From Paracentrotus lividus (Eukaryota > Echinodermata > Echinoidea > Camarodonta > Echinidae), in assembly GCA_940671915.1 (NCBI GenBank), contig CALNVZ010003430.1:19532721-19596720 (forward strand): a stretch of DNA of 64,000 nucleotides, in the 5' to 3' direction. The position numbers and the translations under genes are program-made. How positions within the stretch are numbered: the first letter of the stretch is position 1; every line of letters starts with the position of its first letter. Below, piece by piece: positions 13,401 through 24,120 of the stretch. The notes beneath the pieces are model-generated. The model had not been told where the DNA came from. It did no database searches and saw only the letters and a list, made by a program, of their open reading frames with translations.

Positions 13401-13892
13401 AGACCCCGGTGTAGGGTCATCGTGACCAGGTGTCCATGTAGTCATGTTTTTTTTTGGGGGGGGGGGAGAGTTCACCCTGGCCAAAAGGAAAGGATTTAGG
13501 GTGGGAAGATCGATTTTGCTTGGGAGCTAACCACTTTTAGGAAGTTTCTGCTTGACCAAAGGCCAAGGATTTTGGAATTAGAGTTTGGACATGTCTAAAA
13601 AATATAAACTTGCTGGACATGCATGGATTATCAACAATTTCCTCCTGTTCATTTCCAGATTGTTGAGGTTGGAGGGCTCCCTCTCCTGGTGGAGACGCTA
13701 AAGAGTGAGAGTGCATACACTCAACAGGCTGCTGCCAATACCATCAAAACTCTGGCCTTCTCTGACGACATCCGCCAGAAACTGGTCGAGAATGCAGAAT
13801 GTTTGCAAATACTCAGAACACTCAGCACATCTATGGAATCTAGCGTAATGGAGGCAGCTAAAGGTGCATTGTGGGTTATCACCCAGGGATAA
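10258..13892 (+). CDS. Armadillo/HEAT-repeat protein, five exons, 320 aa
   Basis: Spliced coding sequence join(10258-10444, 11197-11393, 11920-12130, 12958-13091, 13659-13892); all phases agree and give 320 residues plus TAA. The N-terminal ~60 residues are charged and helical. The rest consists of alpha-helical repeats in armadillo style (for example YNALCNLSEASLGLSTQLGAHG, LSILCNMSTAPANRHVFAEEG, and GGLPLLVETL followed by AAANTIKTLAF). Such repeats form a right-handed superhelix used for protein binding; no catalytic motif, signal peptide or membrane segment is visible, so a cytosolic scaffold role is inferred. The protein ends at KGALWVITQG. In some invertebrate proteins of this general type similar arm repeats lead into a TIR domain, but none was seen downstream. 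The start is the first ATG after a TATA-like box (context AAGATGG). I do not recognise a vertebrate orthologue; the function is unknown. Introns contain small palindromic elements. Confidence 0.82.
10974..11110. repeat. CT-rich microsatellite, armadillo intron 1
   Basis: (CT)n and (CTTT)n runs ending about 90 bases before exon 2. Ser/Leu- and Arg/Glu-rich frames across it are artefacts. Confidence 0.8.
11197..11393 (+). CDS. Armadillo gene exon 2
   Basis: The acceptor is ATCAAG at 11191-11196 and the donor CAGG/GTAAGT. A Glu codon is split across intron 1; then 65 codons, LFVSILKKFEEDG through EKMHLR. Intron 1 holds a CT-rich microsatellite upstream of this exon. Confidence 0.85.
11920..12130 (+). 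CDS. Armadillo gene exon 3 (GC donor)
   Basis: The acceptor is TTTTTTACAG. It has 70 codons, DVEALVRTSL through SLGQQGT, ending in phase 1. The exon ends AACAG and the intron begins GCAAGT, the classic GC-AG donor context; no in-phase GT donor fits nearby. Confidence 0.85.
12364..12487. repeat. AAGCTTGC-rich inverted repeat in armadillo intron 3
   Basis: AAGCTTGCGGCAAGCT at 12364-12379 is perfectly inverted at 12472-12487, with further AGCTTGC words between. Non-coding. Confidence 0.55.
12958..13091 (+). CDS. Armadillo gene exon 4
   Basis: The acceptor is TTTTCACACAG. The first two bases complete an Asp codon, then 44 codons, TTEYLVGILKD through HDSNKCK; the donor is AAG/GTAAGA in phase 0. 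Confidence 0.85.
13131..13365. mobile_element. Palindromic MITE in armadillo intron 4
   Basis: The ends CTATAGACGAATTCGG / CCGAATCCGTCTATAG pair, and inside GGGGGGCTTCTAATGTACTA / TAGTACATTGGAAGCCCCCC pair, around a GC-rich GCGCAT-containing core. Confidence 0.7.
13659..13892 (+). CDS. Armadillo gene exon 5 (terminal)
   Basis: The acceptor is GTTCATTTCCAG. It has 77 codons, IVEVGGLPLLVE through GALWVITQG, then TAA at 13890-13892. An alternative reading is that AAAG/GTGCAT near 13862 is a donor used for a longer isoform, but no downstream exon was found to support that. Confidence 0.82.
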   Translation: MVEVGGLPLLVETLKSESAYTQQAAANTIKTLAFSDDIRQKLVENAECLQILRTLSTSMESSVMEAAKGALWVITQG

Positions 13893-13999
13893 TTATGTGA
13901 ATGGACATTGTTAGAGGGGGCATGGTGGATATGGCTGGAGGAGGCGTGGCTGGAGGGGGTGTGGGCCCTGCCTGAAAAAATACACAGTGCCAAATATAT

Positions 14000-14005
14000 A
14001 ATAAA
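14000..14005 (+). terminator. AATAAA poly(A) signal of the armadillo gene
   Basis: Canonical AATAAA about 108 bases after the stop codon; a GT-rich stretch follows within about 60 bases. Confidence 0.5.
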
Positions 14006-14270
14006 TATACCGGTAAACCCTGTGAAATTGGGCCAAATCCACACAGTTTACTGTGAACAAAGTGTCTGAGGCCTTCACAATGTGATGATTGTGTGGAATT
14101 GGCTCATTCTCAAAGTGTCGATACTGGAAAAAGTATGACACAATGTGAATGCACTGTGTCATAGTGTGTTCACAGTATTGTGTTCAGACTGTGGGACACT
14201 GTGTTTTTCCCCGGCAAGGGGGGGGGGGGGTAGTCAGAGAGGGAGTCAGGGCGTGGCACTCCTGCCAACA

Positions 14271-14327
14271 GATTCAAATGTACATGAGGCAGCTTAAGGG
14301 GCATTATGGGTCATAACAAAGGGATAA
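14271..14327 (+). pseudogene. Decayed duplicate of the end of armadillo exon 5
   Basis: GAGGCAGCTTAAGGGGCATT and ATGGGTCATAACAAAGGGATA match 13851-13893 (GAGGCAGCTAAAGGTGCATT, GTGGGTTATCACCCAGGGATA) with scattered substitutions and one in-frame stop-creating change. A local duplication about 435 bases downstream of the original. Confidence 0.6.
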
Positions 14328-15402
14328 GGAACACATGTAGGCCTACCCGAGTGTAGCAAAAGGGGGTGTGGGGACAAATATATTTATATGAAAAATTTTC
14401 AGTCCATAAATGTCATAAGCTTTTAAGGGTGTCAACAAATCATATAACTTGCTAAAACCATTAGTTGCTTGATGACCATATTTATATTTTATTCAAGCAA
14501 TTTACATGTACATGTAGTTTAACACTTGTGTTTTTTAATGCTCTGTTTTCAATGATGCCATGTACATTAAATGCAAATGTTGAGTTTCAAATCAAATTCT
14601 AGTTGTGAATGCTCTTTATAATAGTCATTATTATCATGGGTAAAAGTAGGTTTTCTTGAGATTAAATCTATGACATGGCCACATAAGCCCCTGACACTTT
14701 CACTATACATGTATACAAACTTCTAGATACTTTAAAAAACATAACTGATAGTCCTAAAAGTACAGTTCAAAACATTTTAAACTTTCTAATCTATAATTGA
14801 GCCCATTCTTTGAGGATGAAAGTGCTCGGAAGAGAACCATGAAATGCCTCGATTCAATCACCTTCCTTTATTCTAATTCCCCATGATTCCTCTACTTTTG
14901 TGGTTAAAATGTTATTCATGGGCATGACATGTGGAGTGCTTTAATTTAATGTTTCCTCTATTCCTCCACATCTAAACCATCTTTAAACCAAACCATAAAC
15001 CCTAGCTATATCTTTATAATTGACATGTGTCATATATGGAGAGCTAAAAAGGGTATTTCAATCATTAAAATTCATTATTAGATTAATATTTTCTGAACCA
15101 ATGCCTATGGGTAACTTTCATTCACAGTCATTGAAAAACAGGAAATATAGAATATCAGGTTTGACTTTTGCAACAATTCATCTTCCTGCTTTAAGAATAA
15201 AAAGTCTCGTAATTTCTTCAATAATCTAAAATGGATTATTAGATTAATATCTTAACTCAATCAATGCCTATGGGCAACATAGTCATCGAAAATGGGAAAT
15301 ATAGAATATCATTTTTGAATTTTTGCATCAATTCATCATCCTGCTATAAAAAAAATCCTAATTTCTTAATCTCCGAGATTGCACGATATCCTGTAGAAAC
15401 TA

Positions 15403-15424
15403 CCCCCCCCCCCCCCCCCCCCCC
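15403..15424. repeat. Poly-C tract (22)
   Basis: Uninterrupted C run. Similar 18-base runs are at 19795-19812 and 20442-20459, both followed directly by TCTTAA. Confidence 0.8.
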
Positions 15425-15780
15425 AGCAAAAAAAAAAAATTATATATTATATATAGGACTATTTCTAAATCATGGTTTTGGATGTTGGATGGGAAATTGA
15501 TTTTTAGGATTTGAGTCACGAAACAATAAAACTGTCACAAATTTGCCAATTTCAGATCAAATTTCTGTGATAATACCCTGTAACATGCCATCGCGAAGTC
15601 CACACTATATAAATGTCATATCATTTTAAAATATTGTGTCATATATTGAGTGAATCAAAAGGTAATATAAAAAGTGGTAATATTGCCCTTCTCAAAAAAA
15701 ATAATCCATAAACAAACAAACATAACAGCTCATGGTGGAACAATGGTCTAGTAACAGAAAGACCTAGGTTTATTTTACAG

Positions 15781-15906
15781 TTCTAGGACAATTACCCCCT
15801 GGAAATTATCCCCGGACAACTACCCCCACCAAAAATCCACCACCTACACCTAACCCTATTAGTTGTCCTTGGGGTTAATTGTCAAGAGAGTAATTGTTCT
15901 GATACA
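15781..15906. repeat. GGACAAnTACCCCC family, copy 1
   Basis: GGACAATTACCCCCTGGAAA and GGACAACTACCCCC are followed by inverse-type GTTGTCCTTGGGGTTAATTG. Related pieces lie at 58345-58405, 58520-58620 and 63560-63695. Confidence 0.5.
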
Positions 15907-18299
15907 ACATTATACTTTAAAAGTCAGAATGCAGTTTACATCTACTATTTAATGATATGTCAGGCAGGGTCAAGATTTTGTATTGCTATCACTCATCTAA
16001 AAGAAATCAATCAGAATTTTTTTTTGTAGTCATATATGAATTGTCATTTTAATACATTATTATTGTCAAAAATAGGATGATGTGTTATTATACACTTACA
16101 ACTTACTCATCTTTCTTACAGAAGAACATTTCCCACTGGAACATGTACAACTCGGGCTCGTATGTCATATCAACAGAGATGCCAAGTTAAAAAAAAACCC
16201 TAAATGCGTGATTCTCACACAAGATACGTGAGGCTTGGTAGCTCTGTATCAACAAAATGGCAGTGTCCAGTTTATATTGTTAAGCAACATACACATTGAC
16301 AAGATCATTTCTTAAACATATTTGATCAAAATCTTGCAGACCAACAAAACAGTCATTTAAAACATCTATATGTAAAAGAATTGGTATATCTTCAATTGGA
16401 AGACATCCCCGTAAGTAATTTCAACAAGCTACACCCTCAACTGACAATACATGTATATGAGAGGGGGTAAATACTTTAGTTCTGTAACTTTTACCCACCC
16501 AGTAATTTTCTACATTGTACATGTACGTCTCTTGGTACTTTTTCAAAATATCTGAGGCTGTTTGAAATGTAATATAATCACCAGCCACAATAACTGAAAT
16601 GAAATGTTTTCTTAGTCATATTGAGATCGTCCCTGTCAGTTTCCTCATTACTCACCATAGACCGATAGGAAACATCAACAAGCTAAATACACTGACCACA
16701 CTGACTAATATTTCCTCTATTCTGAAGCAGTCATTCTGGAGTCGAAGGTAAGCCGACTAATCACTATGGTCACGACTAGTCACATGATATGGAAAAGAAA
16801 TGCAATGTAGGTGATAATGCAATAAAATATCATTTGTTTGAGTGTCCGCTTGAGTAGGTAATCTAATGAGTGAATGACTGTTTATCTAATTATTGTACTG
16901 CTTTGGAAGCAACTGAATGCGTAAAAGTGATAAATATGGGACAAGGAAAATCTAAGTATCTGAGGGACTTGGTTTGAGGATAACTGCCTCACCAAAGGGC
17001 ATTAGCACAATTATTTTTTTCTTTTCTTTTAATAGTTAAAGTCTCTATCGTTGAATTTTCTTTATGGGAATTATTGATTACATGTACATGTAGTTTCAAT
17101 GTCTTCATTGACAATTGATAACCCCATGCTGGAATATGATGTTAGAATTGGTAAATCTGCAGACAGTATCAGACAAGTGTATCTTAAACAGGAAATATAT
17201 TCAAACATCTCATCATGAAACGTTTTTTCAAAGATGGGTACTCTAATGGCTAAATGACTGAACAGAACAATCTGAGGAGGATCATAATGTCACTAGACAG
17301 GGATTTCAACCTTCTGAACTTTTGTTCACCAGTAAGACCTCAAGATCCGAAAAACTATTTCCATGAAATCTCTCCACACCATTTTGCCACTTTATAATAG
17401 ATAGTTTCCTAATCTTCAGCCAGAAAAGTCAATAAAACAAAGACTTCAGGTAACTTGAGAAGAAAAACTGTTAGAACTCGAAATTGGATAATACGGGCGG
17501 GCCGAAACAGGGGCTAAACCTCAAAATCCGACACCCTCCCTACATATCTGCCACAGTGAAAGATGAAAGAAAAATTTGCTGCGAACATTTAAGAAGCAAT
17601 TTCCTACCGAATTACAAAGCGCCGGTCAGCAGCGTTTACCAACCATCTGTCAGCCAAATTAAAGACCAATTATTTGCTTGGAGATTGGTATGTATGATAA
17701 ATTCACGAGGTCATGCATAAAGGGGGTAAAAAAAATGAGAGAGGGGTAAAAGTTCAGCGGGAGGGGAAGATATCTAATTCATACTCAATTATAATTGTAA
17801 CTACTCAAGATGGAGGACTTCCTATTTTACCCTCTCAAATTTGTTTTTGCATTTGAACTTGGTTTAGTAAGCAGTAAAGGTGGGTTATAGTTGGGTAGCA
17901 AAAGGTAAAATTGCCATCAAACTGATCAAATTGTCTTCCATTCCATGAAAAGACAAGTGTATCATTAAAAAAAAAACAAGAAAGAAAATATGCCATTAAG
18001 GGATTGAGTATATTTGTGGAGGCTTGCAAAAATATAAGCTGTTGGAAATTTTTTTTTTTTTTTTTTAATCATGAAGTTAAATAATTCTTGCTATTTTTTT
18101 TTTTTTTAATGGTTTCTGAACCGATTATACATGTAGAGTCACATGTAGGTTACTTTTTTAACACATTGTACAACTATAAAACAAGCAAACCCAACTTATT
18201 CCTCAAAAAATTACATTTTGAAATGTTAAGAAGTCCCAAAAGACAATTTTAAAGTTGTAAGGACTTTGATAACAAAAAAAGTTGTTCACATCCATGAGA

Positions 18300-19325
18300 T
18301 TTAAAGTGCTACTTAACAATCTTAAGTCTTGCTTAGCTTAAATTTCAAGTGTTTTAGCCCCCAGTTCACCAAATTTTAAGACACTTTAAACTTCAAGTGT
18401 TTGGGCACACAATTCACTAAATTATGAACACAAAATATCCAAATTTAACTATTTAGCATCAGCAAATTCTAAATGTGAACACAGCCAGAAAAATGATCAA
18501 CTTCTCTCCTCATCTCAGCTCTACCATAGGCACATTTCCCCAGACAGTTGTAACAATCAAACTTTAGATATGAACACTTTTACTCCAGATAAACTTCGAA
18601 AAATGACTTCTTAACTAAATTTAAACTGTTTTTGCACCCAAGTCACTACAACTTCATGACACTTTGAAACTGTTTCAATGCCTAATTCAACAAAATATGA
18701 ACATGCTTAGAATGTGAACACAGCCAGAAACAATATATTCTGTCTCCATCTCATCTCTAACAGATGTGAACACTTTTGTTCCAAATATACTATTAAATAG
18801 AAAGTTTGCTCTTGAAACTACGCTTTGAACAGTTTGAGAATCCAAGTCACTACAATTTCAAGCAAATTTCAACTTGAACTATTATGTGCCCAATTAACTT
18901 CCATGTGAACACGTAGTTCCCACGTTAAAACTCTTAGCTATAAGTTTTGAATGTGAACACATCCAGAAAACAATCAACTCTGTCCTCATCTCATTTGTAC
19001 CATAGCCTCATTTCCCCAGACATTTGTATCAATCAAACTTCAGATGGGAACACCTTTTCTCCAAACATATTTCTAAAAAGAACTTCTAAACTACACTTCA
19101 AACTGTTTTGAGATACTAATTCACTACAATTTCAAGACAATTTGAACATTCAACTGTTTCAATGCCCAAGTCATGCTAATGTGAACATGTTTTCTCCAAG
19201 TTCAAGTGCTTAGCTAACTTAGAGTATGAACATAGCCAGAAAACAATCAACTCTGTCCTCATCTCATTTGTACCATAGCCTCATTTCCCCAGACATTTGT
19301 AACAATCAAACTCAAATTCAATCCA
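18300..19325. repeat. Degenerate tandem repeat, ~240-270 base period
   Basis: The anchor (A)GCCAGAAAACAATCAACTCT and the TTTCCCCAGACATTTGTAAC block recur near 18484, 18723, 18962 and 19235 (spacings about 239, 239 and 273), each followed by TGAACAC and TCACTACAATTTCA modules. It is non-coding and lies between the armadillo gene and STX8 exon 6. Confidence 0.7.
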
Positions 19326-20643
19326 CTTTTCTGCAACTCCTCTCCCGGGGAACAATTTGTTATGTTTACGGTCGGAGAAAAGAGACAAAAGACAAGTGAA
19401 ACTTTGCCCAATTTCTCCTCTCCAATAATGGGATTTGTTGCGAAACCTGTTGGTAATTTTAGCTATCGTTTGTGGCAGTCTGGTGGAGAATAATAAAACA
19501 AATTCTCGAGCAGGAATCTATATAGTAATAGTAATCTAGTTGTCACGCTATCTATGAAAAGTTCTTTCTACACAATCAAGAAAATTACCTGTTGTCAATA
19601 AATTGGTGCTCTACATTTAGATTCAACATCTAAAACTAACTAATGCATATTCTATCAATGTGTAATTTTTCTGTATGGGATTCTGACAGATTTCATTTAA
19701 AAACTTTACAATGTCAAACTACTACATGTTACAACTTACAACAGTAGAAAAAGTACTAATGTAAGTCCCCACAAATTCATAAATTCATAATCTACCCCCC
19801 CCCCCCCCCCCCTCTTAAGAAAAAACACAAATAATGCTACAATAAAATAAAATAAAATTTTGTTTAAAAAAAAATACAATGTCAGTACAGAACCTTAATA
19901 AGGGGCCCGCTCACAAGCTCTGCTTTTAAAGGGGTCCTAAAACTATGTTTCATGATGTATTCAAGTTGATACATATGTACTTTGTTTGTCACGGTTATAT
20001 CATGTTTTGTTGGTTTGAATAAATGAAATGAATGAATAAATAAAACAAAATATAAATTCCACAAAGGGGAGCATTTCTCCAAAATGAAGAAGATAAAAAT
20101 GCAATTCTTGAAACTTAGAACCATCAAATAATAGTATTTTCTGGAGAATATAAATTGACATTTAATTATGTTATTTCCGGCAAGTTAACAGCAATCAGAT
20201 GTTCCAGATTAAAGCAATCACAAATAATTTATGTTTCATGTGATTCGGAATGTTTTGGCAGTAAAATATTTCAATGTTTGTATAAATTGTGGGGTTTAAT
20301 TTTCTAGGAAAACTTGTGGCTGCCATAGGGGTGCATGACCCTGTTATCAGTGCCTAGATATCTCATATACATGTATAATCCATTTCTTCACTAAAATATT
20401 AAAATCGTTTTTATGTTCAAGTTCATCTCCTGATTTTTTCACCCCCCCCCCCCCCCCCCTCTTAATCATTCTTACCTAAACTGTACATCCAATTACTAAC
20501 CATTGCACATATTGGATGGACTTCATTTGGCCTACATAAAAAACACAGTTCTTCAGAACACAACCCGCAAAAAATGCTTGCCACATCATGAATTGTAAGT
20601 ACATGTACAGTATTATTCTCATCGTGAGAACTACAAATGTATA

Positions 20644-21109
20644 CAGTCTGTGTCAAATAAAATGGTACAAGTAGAAAACATTTTTTTATAGTATGAAGAT
20701 TAATCACAACCTGGTATTGTTTGGTATTTTCATAAAGCAGGAAAACCAAACTTTCTTCTGCAATTATTTTCATCCCATTTGGTGCTGTAATTTTTGAGAT
20801 ATGACTATTATTCCACAATCAAGAAAAATCCATTTTCTGCACGCTGTCCCATGCCTTTGTGTACGTTTTCGCATAACGGCCATGGATTCAGCGCTCCAGA
20901 ACAATAGAAGTGCGTAATTTCGATTTGTTCCTCGTCGCACAAAATTTAACATAACTTTTGTTTTACGAAAGCAAATTATACAGAACAAAGCGCATCAGCA
21001 AGAAAGATCTTTTGGCTTTAACTTGGTACCACATCCACTCATTATTTGAAAAGATTACACACCTAAATTATGTTTTTCCCGACTGTACCATTTTTTTTTA
21101 CACAGACTG
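20644..21109 (-). mobile_element. Mariner-like MITE, copy 2 (466 bp)
   Basis: Terminal inverted repeats CAGTCTGTGTCAAATAAAAT and ATTTTTTTTTACACAGACTG are flanked by TA dinucleotides (20642-20643 and 21110-21111). The interior shares GTAAAACAAAAGTTATG and AAGCCAAAA(G/T)AT(C/T) blocks with copy 1 in inverse orientation. It has no coding capacity. Confidence 0.78.
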
Positions 21110-22289
21110 TATTGTGAGTGAAGATACTATAAAATGAAGTAAAGAACGAGGTTACTGCAATTTTTGTGTGAATATACATGTACATACATGTATTATCAAC
21201 TGAAGTAATGAATTGATTATAATTTTTGTGAGACAATATTACTACAGTATCAAATGGAGTGAAGAATGAGGTTGCAGGAACTTTTTGCAATCCATGTTAA
21301 AGTTCTAAGAATTACAACACAAGAGAGCAATTATAATCCCAATGATAGCCTAGATCCAAACCAACAACAATTGATTGCTAATAGACAATGATTTGCACAA
21401 ATGTCAAGTCCACTCCCTCTGTAGACCACCTTTAGTCTCGGAATGTCCAGTCCTGACCCCAGACTTAGACCTACTCCCCAGGGCCTGGTACTCCACAGAC
21501 CATGGACTGGACTATCTCCCCAGGGCCTAGAACTCTATGGACCAACGACTGAGTGATGGGGAAAATTAAATTCAGACAAAAGGGTTCCAATTACAAGTCC
21601 AAACGCCTTTGGGTAATGTGGGTTTACACCTCTAGACGTTTAGTTTCGCTGGACTGGAGATCCCGACTGGGGGAGGGGGGTGACAATGCGGACAAAACAA
21701 AATTCAGAATGACAATGATTGACAATGATTGAGCCCCGGAGGGCAGCGTTGACACTGTCTTTCACTCACAGTAATGATGAGCGGTTTTGGTTCTCTACAG
21801 CGCCTGAAAACAAGGGCTCAATCAAAAGCGAGGACAATTCAGCGGTAATTAGATTTGTCTGGTTGTGGATCTTAAGTCACGGGGGAAGGCCAATTCTCTC
21901 TCTCCTTCTCCTTCTCTTGTTCTTCCCAATTTTATAAGGACATCTTCACATATTCTAACAGATAGTACAAGTAAATCAACAGAAACATGAATAGCCTTTA
22001 GGGTATGAAAATGGGGTATACAATTCCAAGCAATACAAAAATAATAAATATGAATATAAGCAGGACAAAGTTAAAAGATGTAGAGAAATTGTAAAAATGG
22101 ATAGAAGAGAAAAATAGAACAAACAGACAATAGAAACTGGTTTAAGAGAAGGAAAACAGGACAAAAAAACACAATTATGAATATTACTTTTACCTCTCAT
22201 GGGGGCTTCCCATGAATCCCCTCCCAACACCATTATGATTATTAAAATGTTAATGAATGAATTGCCACTACACTTGGGTCTGCCTTTCA

Positions 22290-22640
22290 TCTTGTCTTAA
22301 GTCCGTTTGGTCTAATCGGACATTCTCCAATCCTATTTCATCCATAACCAGTTCATTTCATAACAATATCAGTCTTACTGTCACTTACTATTAGGCCTAT
22401 ATCTACGATATTCCCATTTTGTCTAATATCCACTTGGTCTAATTAACACTATTTAGTCTATCTGAATATATGAACTGGTAAACCAGGTTATTGCTTGGCT
22501 AAATGGGGGAAAACTATTTCACTTAGGCCAATCGGAAATTAGTCCAAGGTGATGATTGGACCAATCAGAAATTAGACTAAATGGGTTTAGCAACATTTGG
22601 TGGCGTTTGATGATGTGGGAATTAGACCAAGTGGAAATAC
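22290..22640. repeat. Repeat built from TTGGTCTAAT / ATTAGACCAA words
   Basis: TTTGGTCTAAT, CTTGGTCTAATTA, ATTAGTCCAAGG, ATTAGACTAAATGG and ATTAGACCAAGTGG recur in both orientations across 350 bases, so the segment can fold back on itself. Confidence 0.5.
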
Positions 22641-23789
22641 TGAAACTGATGGCTGATTATGAAAAATTTGCTGATTCATCGGCACGTCTTCTATTGTCTC
22701 CTTTTTAATTTGAATCAAAAGAAATTTGATACTTGTTTGATGATGTTTGCACTTGGTGGCTTTAAGATTTTGAAATTATAAAACAAACACCGCAAATTTC
22801 CAAGGGACACGCTAAATCATCATGTCATGAGAGCGATGCTTCCTACACTTTCTGACTGCCTCTTCCTATGGCTTTTGAATGGTGGAGTAAATGACACAAT
22901 GTAGGTCATATTAATCATCAGATTCTACAAGTATTATTGTGTTTTATGACAGGTAATTTTCAAAGGGGGCGATTCACAAATAAATATTTAGCTTTTTAAG
23001 TGCAGAGTTGAACCCCACCCCCCCCCCCACCACTAGTGTATAATAACAAAACAGAAATGGGTGGGTTTTCTTCTTCTTTTTTTTTTAATAACCCATTGCC
23101 AATGGCAACAATAACATGTACATATTGTGATTTGGCTTAATATCTAAGGTCGTATGAGTATGTAGAGTACATGTACAGTGTATGAAATGTCCAGATAAAC
23201 AAGCACTGAAATCTAAAATCTCTAGATGCATATGGCGCCTGACATCAGATCTTTAGATGGCAATGTGGGATCAAATTCCTGAAATCAGCAATGTTTTAAA
23301 AAGTACTAAATCACTGTTTTCAACACAAATTGGCAATATTTTTACTTGAATAATCTCACCAAAAAATTACGATCCTGGCATGACGTTGCATTTCAAAAGA
23401 AGGCCTCACATTTCAAGACCTACCCCATTTATTGGTTCTGACTGATGACAAATTCTGGTCAGGAAAGACAGCTGGGCCTAAAGGTGTTGAGAGTGCACCC
23501 CTCCTACCCCCCTTGCGCCCCTACCAAGGTGTTGAGGGCGCACCCCTCTACCCTGTGAGGATCGCCCAAACCAACATTCCTTGTCTGATATTGCAGGATT
23601 CATATCATTTTCTTTTGAAATAGAATTCTAAAATACTCCACTGCCAAAATTCTTTCTTCTTTACATAAACTTTATACTGAGGATGATGTTGTGCGATGAC
23701 AATGCTTTTGATAAGAATGGATAATTCTCTCTACTTTCCATCATTATGATTTAATTTCCTAAGGTGTATCGTTCATGTGTTATTTCCTG

Positions 23790-23862
23790 TGTATGCGCTT
23801 CATATTTATTATGAAAAGGCGCTTTATAAATTTAAGATATTACTATTATTATTATTATTAGA
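23790..23862 (+). repeat. SINE tail fragment
   Basis: AAGGCGCTTTATAAAT followed by (ATT)n, the 3' module of the tRNA-derived SINE family without its body. Confidence 0.45.
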
Positions 23863-23979
23863 AGCAATATACTCAATAATTAGAGTTTATTAAAAGAGCA
23901 TAAAACTGAAATCCATGACCAGTTCCAACTCTCAGAATAGGTTACATTTTTATTCATAACTTAGCATGTACTGACTAAA

Positions 23980-24120
23980 TCAACACCTCAGAACAACTCG
24001 GCCTTTGGACAATTTCCCTTTTGTTTTGTTGTCCTTCTTTATGTTGATCAACACCTCAATATATAAAAAGATGTACACATATCTCAGCCTGTGAACAATT
24101 TCCCTTCTTTTTTCTAGTCC
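23980..24120. repeat. Short direct duplication (~70-base unit)
   Basis: ATCAACACCTCA, then CCTTTGGACAATTTCCCTT and GTCCTTCT, are repeated as ATCAACACCTCA, CCTGTGAACAATTTCCCTT and GTCCTTCT. Confidence 0.45.
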
